The notes below the pieces were generated by a model. The model was not told the origin of the DNA. It saw only the letters and a program-made list of their open reading frames with translations, and did not search any database. From assembly GCA_963580455.1 (NCBI GenBank), contig OY756961.1:10831001-10895000 (forward strand): a DNA stretch of 64,000 nucleotides, read 5' to 3'. A program made the translations under genes and the position numbers. Position 1 is the first letter of the stretch, and each line of letters starts with the position of its first letter. Positions 37,939-50,058 of the stretch are shown here, in pieces. The stretch comes from Euonymus europaeus (lineage: Eukaryota > Streptophyta > Magnoliopsida > Celastrales > Celastraceae).

Positions 37939-40820
37939 TTGAGCAACTTCGGACTACCAAAGTTGCTCGGTGTACACTTTTTAATGTTCTTCTCTGTCAA
38001 ATTTTATGAGTATAACTTCCTAGATTATTTCGATGCCAAAATCCCAGGTTTCTATGACAAATGGAGAAAACTGTCAAAATCTCCTTCATAGAGAGAGTTG
38101 ACCAATTTCGGACCATCAAAGATGTTCGGTGTACACGTTTTATTGTTCTTCTATGTCAAATTTTATGAGTATAAGCTTCCAAGATTATTTCGATGCCAAA
38201 ACAGCAACTTTGTATGACGAATGGAGAAAACATTTAAAAGCACCTTCATAGAGAGAGTTGACCAATTTCGGACCATCAAAGATGCTCGGTGTACATGTTT
38301 TGTTGTTCTTCTATGTCAAATTTTACGAAAATGAGCTTCCAGGATTATTTCGATGCCAAAATACCAACTTTCTTTGACAAATGGATAAAACCGTTAAAAG
38401 CTCCTCCATAGGAGAGAGTTGAGCAACTTTGTACTATCAAAGTTGCTCCTTGTACACTTTTTAATGTTCTTCTATGTCAAATTTTATGAGTATAAGCTTC
38501 CAAGACTATTTCAATGGAAAAAGACCAACATTCTATGACAAATGGACAAAACCTTTAGAAGCTCCTCCATAGAGAGAGTTGAGCAACTTCAGAACATCAA
38601 ATTTGCTCGGTGGACACTTTTTATTGTTCTTCTATGTCAAATTTTATGAGTGTAAGCTTCCTAGATTATTTCGATGCCAAAATCTCAAGTTTCCATGACA
38701 AATGGAGAAAACTGTTAAAAGCTCCTTCATAGAGAGATTTGAGCAATTTCGGACCATCAAAGATGCTCGGTGTACACTTTTAAATGTTCTTTTATGTCAA
38801 ATTTTATGAGTATAAGCTTCCAAGACTATTTCAATGGAAAAAGACCAACATTCTATGACAAATGGACAAAACCTTTAAAAGCTCCTCCATAGAGAGAGTT
38901 GAGCAACTTCAGAACATCAAATTTGCTCGGTGGACACTTTTTATTGTTCTTCTATGTCAAATTTTATGAGTGTAAGCTTCCTAGATTATTTCGATGCCAA
39001 AATCTCAAGTTTCCATGACAAATGGAGAAAACTGTTAAAAGCTCCTTCATAGAGAGATTTGACCAATTTCGGACCATCAAAGATGCTCGGTGTACACGTT
39101 TTATTGTTCTTCCATGTCAAATTTTATGAGTATTAAGCTTCCAAGATTATTTCGATGCCAAAACACCAACTTTCTATGAAAAATGGACAAAACCGTTAAA
39201 AGCTCCTTCATAAAGAGAGTTGAGCAACTTCGGACAATCAAAATTGCTCGGTGTACACTTTTTATTGTTCTTCTACTTCAAATTTTATGAGTATAAGCTT
39301 CCAAGACTATTTCAATGGAAAAAGACCAACATTCTATCACAAATGGACAAAACCTTTAGAAGCTCCTCCATAGAGAGAGTTGAGCAACTTCAGAACATCA
39401 AATTTGCTCGGTGGACTTTTTTTATTGTTCTTCTATGTCAAATTTTATGAGTGTAAGCTTCCTAGATTATTTCGATGCCAAAATCTCAAGTTTCCATGAC
39501 AAATGGAGAAAACTGTTAAAAGCTCCATCATAGAGAGAGTTGAGCAACTTTGGACTATCAAAGTTGCTCGGTGTACACTTTTTATTGTTCTTCTATGTCA
39601 AATTTTATGAGTATAAGCTTCCAAGATTATTTCGATGGCAAAATACCAACATTCTATGACAAATGGACAAAACCTTTAAAAGCTCCTCCATAGAGAGATT
39701 TGAGCAACTTCAGAACATCAAATTTGCTCGGTGGACACTTTTTATTGTTCTTCTCTGTCAAATTTTATGAGTGTAAGCTTCCTAGATTATTTCGATGCCA
39801 AAATCTCAAGTTTCCATGAGAAATGGAGAAAACTGTTAAAAGCTCCTTCATAGAGAGATTTGACCAATTTCGGACCATCAAAGATGCTCGGTGTACACGT
39901 TTTATTGTTCTTCTATGTCAAATTTTATGAGTATTAAGCTTCCAAGATTATTTCGATGCCAAAACGCCAACTTTCTATGAAAAATGGACAAAACCGTTAA
40001 AAGCTCCTTCATAAAGAGAGTTGAGCAACTTCGGACAATCAAAATTGCTCGGTGTACACTTTTTATTATTTTTCTATGTTAAATTTTACGAAAATGAGCT
40101 TCCAGGATTATTTCGATGCCAAAACACCAACTTTCTTTGACAAATGGACAAAACCGTTAAAAGCTCCTTCATAAAGAGAGTTGAGCAACTTCGGACAATC
40201 AAAATTGCTCGGTGTACACTTTTTATTATTCTTCTCTGTTAAATTTTACGAAAATGAGCTTCCAGGATTATTTCGATGCCAAAACACCAACTTTCTTTGA
40301 CAAATGGACAAAACCGTTAAAAGCTCCTCCATAGAGAGAGTTGAGCAACTTTGGACTATCAAAGTTGCTCGATGTACTCTTTTTAATGTTCTTCTATGTC
40401 AAATTTTATGAGTATAAGCTTCCAAGATTATTTCGATGGCAAAAGACCAACATTCTATGACAAATGGACAGAACCTTTAAAAGCTCCTCCATAGAGAGAG
40501 TTGAGCAACTTCAGAACATCAAAGTTGCTCGGTGGACACTTTTTATTGTTCTTCTATGTCAAATTTTATGAGTGTAAGCTTCCTAGATTATTTCGATGCA
40601 AAAATCCCAAGTTTCCATGACAAATGGAGAAAACTGTTAAAAGCTCCTTCATAGAGAGATTTGACCAATTTCGGACCATCAATGATGCTCGGTGTACACG
40701 TTTTATTGTTCTTCTATGTCAAATTTTTTGAGTATAAGCTTCCAAGATTATTTCGATGCAAAAACACCAACTTTCTATGACAAATGGAAAAAACAGTTAA
40801 AAGCTCCACCATAGAGAGAG
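37939..40820 (+). repeat. HOR copy, 18 monomers (2882 bp)
   Basis: Order H I M K L B/K L B G/K L C L B E E C A B/D. Relative to the preceding 13-mer it carries an inserted G/K L C L B segment. The G/K chimera is at 39220-39379. B units near 39060 and 39860 carry the extra T in AGTATTAAGC. Confidence 0.8.
39220..39379 (+). repeat. Chimeric G/K monomer
   Basis: Starts with CGGACAATCAAAATTGCTC (F/G/E-like), passes through a D-like TACTTCAAATTTTATG, and ends as K (AAGACTATTTCAATGG, AAAAAGACC). The same chimera recurs near 42102, so it was copied with the HOR. Confidence 0.78.
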
Positions 40821-43800
40821 TTGAGCAACTTCGGACTATCAAAGTTGCTCGGTGTACACTTTTTAATGTTCTTCTCTGTCAAATTTTATGAGTATAACTT
40901 CCTAGATTATTTCGATGCCAAAATCCCAGGTTTCTATGACAAATGGAGAAAACTGTCAAAATCTCCTTCATAGAGAGAGTTGACCAATTTCGGACCATCA
41001 AAGATGTTCGGTGTACACGTTTTATTGTTCTTCTATGTCAAATTTTATGAGTATAAGCTTCCAAGATTATTTCGATGCCAAAACAGCAACTTTGTATGAC
41101 GAATGGAGAAAACATTTAAAAGCACCTTCATAGAGAGAGTTGACCAATTTCGGACCATCAAAGATGCTCGGTGTACATGTTTTATTGTTCTTCTATGTCA
41201 AATTTTACGAAAATGAGCTTCCAGGATTATTTCGATGCCAAAATACCAACTTTCTTTGACAAATGGACAAAACCGTTAAAAGCTCCTCCATAGGAGAGAG
41301 TTGAGCAACTTTGTACTATCAAAGTTGCTCGGTGTACACTTTTTAATGTTCTTCTATGTCAAATTTTATGAGTATAAGCTTCCAAGACTATTTCAATGGA
41401 AAAAGACCAACATTCTATGACAAATGGACAAGACCTTTAGAAGCTCCTCCATAGAGAGAGTTGAGCAACTTCAGAACATCAAATTTGCTCGGTGGACACT
41501 TTTTATTGTTCTTCTATGTCAAATTTTATGAGTGTAAGCTTCCTAGATTATTTCGATGCCAAAATCTCAAGTTTCCATGACAAATGGAGAAAACTGTTAA
41601 AAGCTCCTTCATAGAGAGATTTGAGCAATTTCGGACCATCAAAGATGCTCGGTGTACACTTTTAAATGTTCTTTTATGTCAAATTTTATGAGTATAAGCT
41701 TCCAAGACTATTTCAATGGAAAAAGACCAACATTCTATGACAAATGGACAAAACCTTTAAAAGCTCCTCCATAGAGAGAGTTGAGCAACTTCAGAACATC
41801 AAATTTACTCGGTGGACACTTTTTATTGTTCTTCTATGTCAAATTTTATGAGTGTAAGCTTCCTAGATTATTTCGATGCCAAAATCTCAAGTTTCCATGA
41901 CAAATGGAGAAAACTGTTAAAAGCTCCTTCATAGAGAGATTTGACCAATTTCGGACCATCAAAGATGCTCGGTGTACACGTTTTATTGTTCTTCTATGTC
42001 AAATTTTATGAGTATTAAGCTTCCAAGATTATTTCGATGCCAAAACACCAACTTTCTATGAAAAATGGACAAAACCGTTAAAAGTTCCTTCATAAAGAGA
42101 GTTGAGCAACTTCGGACAATCAAAATTGCTCGGTGTACACTTTTTATTGTTCTTCTACTTCAAATTTTATGAGTATAAGCTTCCAAGACTATTTCAATGG
42201 AAAAAGACCAACATTCTATGACAAATGGACAAAACCTTTAGAAGCTCCTCCATAGAGAGAGTTGAGCAACTTCAGAACATCAAATTTGCTCGGTGGACAC
42301 TTTTTATTGTTCTTCTATGTCAAATTTTATGAGTGTAAGCTTCCTAGATTATTTCGATGCCAAAATCTCAAGTTTCCATGACAAATGGAGAAAACTGTTA
42401 AAAGCTCCTTCATAGAGAGAGTTGAGCAACTTTGGACTATCAAAGTTGCTCGGTGTACACTTTTTATTGTTCTTCTATGTCAAATTTTATGAGTATAAGC
42501 TTCCAAGATTATTTCGATGGCAAAATACCAACATTCGATGACAAATGGACAAAACCTTTAAAAGCTCCTCCATAGAGAGATTTGAGCAACTTCAGAACAT
42601 CAAATTTGCTCGGTGGACACTTTTTATTGTTCTTCTATGTCAAATTTTATGAGTGTAAGCTTCCTAGATTATTTCGATGCCAAAATCTCAAGTTTCCATG
42701 ACAAATGGAGAAAACTGTTAAAAGCTCCTTCATAGAGAGATTTGACCAATTTCGGACCATCAAAGATGCTCGGTGTACACGTTTTATTGTTCTTCTATGT
42801 CAAATTTTATGAGTATTAAGCTTCCAAGATTATTTCGATGCCAAAACACCAACTTTCTATGAAAAATGGACAAAACCGTTAAAAGCTCCTTCATAAAGAG
42901 AGTTGAGCAACTTCGGACAATCAAAATTGCTCGGTGTACACTTTTTATTATTCTTCTATGTTAAATTTTACGAAAATGAGCTTCCAGGATTATTTCGATG
43001 CCAAAACACCAACTTTCTTTGACAAATGGACAAAACCGTTAAAAGCTCCTTCATAAAGAGAGTTGAGCAACTTCGGACAATCAAAATTGCTCGGTGTACA
43101 CTTTTTATTATTCTTCTCTGTTAAATTTTACGAAAATGAGCTTCCAGGATTATTTCGATGCCAAAACACCAACTTTCTTTGACAAATGGACAAAACCATT
43201 AAAAGCTCCTTCATAAAGAGAGTTGAGCAACTTCGGACAATCAAAATTGCTCGGTGTACACTTTTTATTATTCTTCTCTGTTAAATTTTACGAAAATGAG
43301 CTTCCTGAATTATTTCGATGCCAAAACACCAACTTTCTATGACGAATGGACAAAACCGTTAAAAGCTCCTCCATAAAGAGAGTTGAGCAACTTCAGAACA
43401 TCAAATTTGCTCGGTGGACACTTTTTATTGTTCTTCTATGTCAAATTTTATGAGTGTAAGCTTCCTAGATTATTTAGATGCCAAAATCCCAAGTTTCCAA
43501 GACAAATGGACAAAACTGTTAAAAGCTCCTTCATAGAGATATTTGACCAATTTCGGACCATCAAAGATGCTCGGTGTACATGTTTTATTGTTCTTCTATG
43601 TCAAATTTTATGAGTATAAGCTTCCAAGATTATTTCGATGCCAAAACACCAACTTTCTATGACAAATGGACAAAACCATTAAAAGCTCCTCCATAGAGAG
43701 AGTTGAGCAACTTCGGACAATCAAAGTTGCTCGGTGTACACTTTTTATTGTTCTTCTACTTCAAATTTTATGAGTGCAAGCTTCTTAGATTATTTCGATG

Positions 43801-44662
43801 CAAAAACACCAACTTTCTATGACAAATGGAAAAAACAGTTAAAAGCTCCTCAATAGAGAGAGTTGAGCAACTTCCGACAATCAAAATTGCTCGGTGTACA
43901 CCTTTTATTGTTCTTCTATGTTAAATTTTACGAAAATGAGCCCTCAGGATTATTTCGATGCCAAAACAACAAATTTCTTTGACAAATGGACAAAACCGTT
44001 AAAAGCTCCTCCATAGAGAGAGTTGAGCAACTTTGGACTATCAAAGTTGCTCGGTGTACTATTTTTAATGTTCTTCTATGTCAAATTTTATGAGTATAAG
44101 CTTCCAAGATTATTTCGATGGCAAAAGACCAACATTCTATGACAAATAGACAAAACCTTTAAAAGCTCCTCCATAGAGAGAGTTGAGCAACTTCAGAACA
44201 TCAAAGTTACCCGGTGGACACTTTTTATTGTTCTTCTGTGTCGAATTTTATGAGTGTAAGTTTCCTAGATTATTTCGATGCCCAAATCCCAAGTTTCTAA
44301 GACCAATGGAGAAAACTGGTAAAAGCTCCTTCATAGAGAGATTTGACCAATTTCGGACCATCAAAGATGCTCGGTGTACACATTTTATTGTTCTTCTCTG
44401 TAAAATATTATGAGTATAAGCTTCCAAGATTATTTCAATGCCAAAACACCAACTTTCTATGACAAATGGACAAAACCGTTAAAAGCTCCTCCATAGAGAG
44501 AGTTGAGCAACTTCGGACAATCAAAGTTGCTCGGTGTACACTTTTTATTGTTCTTCTACTTCACGTTTTATGAGTGTAAGCTTCTTAGATTATTTCGATG
44601 CAAAAACAACAACTTTCTATGAGAAATGGAAAAAACAGTTAAAAGCTCCTACATAGAGAGAG
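40821..44662 (+). repeat. HOR copy, 24 monomers (3842 bp)
   Basis: Order H I M K L B/K L B G/K L C L B E E E A B D F C A B D. The first fifteen monomers match the preceding copy with few differences. The third E (near 43223) has CTTCCTGAATTATTTCG, an early sign of the right dialect. A and B near 43383 and 43543 carry TTTAGATGCC, CAAGACAAATGG and GAGATATTTG, states that return at 59.5-62.3 kb. Confidence 0.8.
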
Positions 44663-47600
44663 TTGAGCAACTTCGGACTATCAAAGTTGCTCGGTGTACA
44701 CTTTTTAATGTTCTTCTCTGTCAAATTTTATGAGTATAACTTCCTAGATTATTTCGATGCCAAAATCCCAGGTTTCTATGACAAATGGAGAAAACTGTTA
44801 AAAGCTCCATCATAGAGAGAGTTGACCAATTTCGGACTATCAAAGATGTTCGGTGTACACGTTTTATTGTTCTTCTATGTCAAATTTTACGAAAATGAGC
44901 TTCCAGGATTATTTCGATTCCAAAATAGCAACTTTCTATGAAAAATGGAGAAAACCGTTAAAAGCTCCTCCATAGAGAGAGTTGAGCAACTTCAGACAAT
45001 CAAAATTGCTCGGTGTACACTTTTTATTGTTCTTCTATGTTAAATTTTACGAAAATGAGCTTCCAGAGTTATTTCGATGCCAAAACACCAACTTTCTATG
45101 ACGAATGGACAAAACCGTTAAAAGCTCCTCCATAGAGAGAGTTGAGCAACTTCGGACAATCAAAATTGCTCGGTGTACACTTTTTATTGTTCTTCTATGT
45201 TAAATTTTACGAAAAATGAGCTTCCAGGATTATTTTGATGCCAAAACACCAACTTTCTTTGACAAATGGACAAAACCGTTAAAAGCTCCTCCATAGGAGA
45301 GAGTTGAGCAACTTTGGACTATCAAAGTTGCTCGGTGTACACTTTTTAATGTTCTTCTATGTCAAATTTTATGAGTATAAGCTTCCAAGATTGTTTCAAT
45401 GCCAAAAGACCAACATTCTATGACAAATGGACAAAACCGTTTAAAGCTCCACCATAGAAAGAGTTGAGCAACTTCAGAACATCAAATTTGCTCGGTGGAC
45501 ACTTTTTATTGTTCTTCTATGTCAAATTTTATGAGTGTAAGCTTCCTAGATTATTTCGATGCCAAAATCCCAAGTTTCCATGACAAATGGAGAAAACCGT
45601 TAAAAGCTCCTTCATAGAGAGATTTGACTAATTTCGGACCATCAAAGATGCTCGGTGTACACGTTTTATTGTTCTTCTATTTCAAATTTTATGAGTATAA
45701 GCTTCCAAGATTATTTCGATGCCAAAACACCAACTTTCTATGACAAATGGACAAAACCGCTAAAAGCTCCTCCATAGAGAGAGTTGAGCAACTTCGGACA
45801 ATCAAAGTTGCTCGGTGTACACTTTTTATTGCTCTTCTACTTCAAATTTTATGAGTGTAAGCTTCTTAGATTATTTCGATGCAAAAACACCAACTTTCTA
45901 TGACAAATGGAAAAAACAGTTAAAAGCTCCTCCATAGAGAGAGTTGAGCAACTTCAGACAATCAAAATTGCTCGGTGTACACCATTTATTGTTCTTCTAT
46001 GTTAAATTTTACGAAAATGAGTTCTTAGGATTATTTCGATGCCAAAACACCAACTTTCTATGAAAAATGGACAAAACCATTAAAAGCTCCGTCATAGAGA
46101 GAGTTGAGCAACTTCGGACAATCAAAATTGCTCGGTGTACACATTTTATTGTTCTTCTATGTTAAATTTTACGAAAATGAGCTTTCAGAATTATTTCGAT
46201 GCCAAAACACCAACTTTTTATGACAAATGGACAAAACCGTTAAACGCTCCTCCATAGAGAGAGTTGAGCAACTTCGGACAATCAAAATTGCTCGGTGTAC
46301 ACTTTTTATTGTTCTTCTATGTTAAATTTTACGAAAATGAGCTTCCAGAATTATTTCGATGCCAAAACACCAACTTTCTATGACAAATGGACAAAACCGT
46401 TAAAAGCTCCTCCATAGAGAGAGTTGAGCACCTTCGGACTATCAAAGTTGCTCGGTGTACACTTTTTAATGTTCTTCTATGTCAAATTTTATGAGGATAA
46501 CTTCTTAGATTATTTCGATGAGAAAATCCCAGGTTTCTATGACAAATGGAGAAAACTGTTAAAAGCTTCTTCATAGAGAGAGTTGACCAATTTCGGACCA
46601 GCAAAGATGCTCGGTGTACACGTTTTATTGTTCTTCTATGTTAAATTTTATGAGTATAAGATTCCAATATTATTTCGATGCCAAAACAGCAACTTTCTAT
46701 GACAAATGGACAAAACCGTTAAAAGCTCTTCCATAGAGAGAGTTGAGCAACTTCGGACAATCAAAATTGCTCGGTGTACACTTTTTATTGTTCTTCTAAG
46801 TTAAACTTTACGAAAATGAGCTTCTAGGATTATTTCGATGCCAAAACACCAACTTTCTATGACAAATGGACAAAACCGTTAAAAACTCCTCGATAGAGAG
46901 AGTTGAGAAACTTCGGACTATCAAAGTTGCTCGGTGTACACTTTTTAATGTTCTTCTATGTCAAATTTTATGAGTATAACTTCCTAGATTATTTCGATGC
47001 CAAAATCCCAGGTTTCTATGACAAATGGAGAAAACTGTGAAAAGCTCTTTCATAGAGAGAGTTGACCAATTTCGGACCATCAAAGATGCTCGGTGTACAC
47101 GTTTTACTGTTCTTCTATGTCAAATTTTATGAATATAAGCTTCCAATATTATTTCGATGCCAAAACAACAACTTTCTATGACAAATGGTCCAAACCGTTA
47201 AAAGCTCCTCCATAGAGAGAGTTGACCAACTTCGGACAATCAAAGTTGCTCGGTGTACACTTTATAATGTTCTACTAAGTCAAATTTTACAAGTATAAGC
47301 TTCCAAGATTATTTGGATGCCAAAACACGAACTTTTAATGACAAATGGAAAAAACCGTTAAAAGCTCCTCCATAGAGTGAGTTGAGCAACTTCGGACAAT
47401 CAAAGTTGCTCGGTGTACACTTTTTATTGTTCTTCTATGTTAAATTTTACGAAAATGAGCTTCCAAGATTATTTCGATGCCAAAACACCAACTTTTAATG
47501 ACAAATGGAAAAAACCGTTAAAAGCTCCTCCATAGAGAGAGTTGAGCAACTTCGGATAATCAAAGTTGCTCGGTGTACACTTTTTATTGTTCTTTTATGT

Positions 47601-50058
47601 TAAATTATACGAAAATGAGCTTTCAGGATTATTTCGATGCCAAAACACCAACTTTCTATGACAAATGGACAAAACCATTAAAAGCTCCTCCATAGAGAGA
47701 GTTGAGCAACATCGGACAATAATAGTTGCTCGGTGTACAATTTTTATTGTTCTTCTACTTCAAATTTTATGAGTGTAATCTTCTTAGATTATTTCGAAGC
47801 AAAACAACAACTTTCTATGACAAATGGAAAAAACCGTTAAAAGCTCCTCCATAAAGAGAGTTGAGCAACTTCAAAAAATCAAAATTGCTCGGTGTACACC
47901 CTTGATTGTTTTTCTATGTTAAATTTTACGAAAATGAGCTTCCCGGATTATTTCGATGCCAAAACACCAACTTTCTATGAAAAATGGACAAAACCGTTAA
48001 AAGCTCCTCCATAGAGAGAGTTGAGCACCTTCGGACTATCAAAGTTGCTCGGTGTACACTTTTTAATGTTCTTCTATGTCAAATTTTATGAGGATAAGCT
48101 TCCAACATTATTTCGATGCCAAAACAGCAACTTTCTATGACAAATGGACAAAACCGTTAAAAGCTCCTCCATAGAGAGAGTTGAGCAACTTCGGACAATC
48201 AAAGTTGCTCGGTGTACACTTTATAATGTTCTACTAAGTCAAATTTTACGAGTATAAGCTTCCAAGATTATTTCGATGCCAAAACACCAACTTTTAATTA
48301 CAAATGGAAAAAACCGTTAAAAGCTCCTCCATAGAGAGAGTTGAGCAACTTCGGATAATCAAAGTTGCTCGGTGTACACTTTTTATTGTTCTTTTATGTT
48401 AAATTATACGAAAATGAGCTTTCAGGATTATTTCGATGCCAAAACACCAACTTTCTATGACAAATGGACAAAACCATTAAAAGCTCCTCCATAGAGAGAG
48501 TTGAGCAACTTCGGACAATCAAAGTTGCTCGGTGTACACTTTTTATTGTTCTTCTACTTCAAATTTTATGAGTGTAATCTTCTTAGATTATTTCGAAGCA
48601 AAACAACAACTTTCTATGACAAATGGAAAAAACCGTTAAAAGCTCCTCCATAAAGAGAGTTGAGCAACTTCAAACAATCAAAATTGCTCGGTGTACACCC
48701 TTGATTGTTTTTCTATGTTAAATTTTACGAAAATGAGCTTCCCGGATTATTTCGATGCCAAAACACCAACTTTCTATGAAAAATGGACAAAACCGTTAAA
48801 AGCTCCTCCATAGAGAGAGTTGAGCAGCTTCGGACAATCAAAATTGCTCGGTGTACACTTTTTATTGTTCTTCTATGTTAAATTTTACGAAAATGAGCTT
48901 CCAGAATTATTTCGATGCCAAAGCTCCTCCATAGAGAGAGTTGAGCACCTTCGGACTATCAAAGTTGCTCGGTGTACACTTTTTAATGTTCTTCTATGTC
49001 AAATTTTATGAGCATAACTTCTTAGATTATTTCGATGCGAAAATCCCAGGTTTCTATGACAAATGGGGAAAACTGTTAAAAGCTTCTTCATAGAGAGAGT
49101 TGACCAATTTCGGACCATCAAATATGCTCGGTGTACACGTTTTATTGTTCTTCTATGTCAAATTTTATGAGTATAAGATTCCAATATTATTTCGATGCCA
49201 AAACAGCAACTTTCTATGACAAATCGACAAAACCGTTAAAAGCTCCTCCATAGAGAGAGTTGAGCAACTTCGGACAATCAAAGTTGCTCGGTGTACACTT
49301 TATAATGTTCTACTAAGTCAAATTTTACGAGTATAAGCTTCCAATATTATTTCGATGCCAAAACACCAACTTTTAATGACAAATGGAAAAAACCGTTAAA
49401 ATCTCCTCCATAGAGAGATTTGAGCAACTTCGGATAATCAAAGTTGCTCGGTGTACACCTTTTATTGTTCTTTTATGTTATATTTTACGAAAATGAGCTT
49501 CCAGGATTATGTCGATGCCAAAACACCAACTTTCTATGACAAATGGACAAAACCGTTAAAAGCTCCTCCATAGAGAGAGTTGAGCAACTTCGGACAATCA
49601 AAATTGCTCGGTGTACACTTTTTATTGTTCTTCTAAGTTAAATTTTACGAAAATGAGCTTCTAGGATTATTTCGATGCCAAAACACCAACTTTCTATGAC
49701 AAATAGACAAAACCGTTAAAAACTCCTCCATAGAGAGAGTTGAGAAACTTCGGACTATCAAAGTTGCTCGGTGTACACTTTTTAATGTTCTTCTATGTCA
49801 AATTTTATGTGTATAACTTCCTAGATTATTTCGATGCCAAAATCCCAGGTTTCTATGACAAATGGAGAAAACTGTGAAAAGCTCCTTCATAGAGAGAGTT
49901 GACCAATTTCGGACCATCAAAGATGCTCGGTGTACACGTTTTATTGTTCTTCTATGTCAAATTTTATGAATATAAGCTTCCAATATTATTTCGATGCCAA
50001 AACACCAACTTTCTATGACAAATGGTCCAAACCGTTAAAAGCTCCTCCATAGAGAGAG
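44663..50058 (+). repeat. Transition block between left and right dialects (~34 monomers)
   Basis: Begins with a last H-like unit and left-type J, K, A, B, D and F relatives to about 46.1 kb. From 46.4 kb it holds V, T and U units, E-like units with CCAGAATTATTTCG, and CGGATAATC variants. Segments recur internally: T-containing runs start near 47222, 48181 and 49259, and the U context recurs near 47863 and 48660. It contains the truncated monomer at 48820-48940. Confidence 0.75.
48820..48940 (+). repeat. Truncated monomer with 39-bp internal deletion
   Basis: This unit is 121 bp. The sequence runs from GATGCC (48914-48919) through AAA straight into GCTCCTCC (48923). It skips the segment holding CACCAACTTTCTATG, the GACAAATGG block and the CCGTT site. 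A-runs on both sides of the missing segment give short homology at the junction. It is the only large indel found in the window. Confidence 0.92.

Noticed and set aside
47257..47275. TATA-like ACTTTATAATG in T monomers as a promoter
   Set aside because: It is a repeat-wide variant in A/T-rich sequence with no gene downstream. Satellite transcription is possible but nothing here locates a start.
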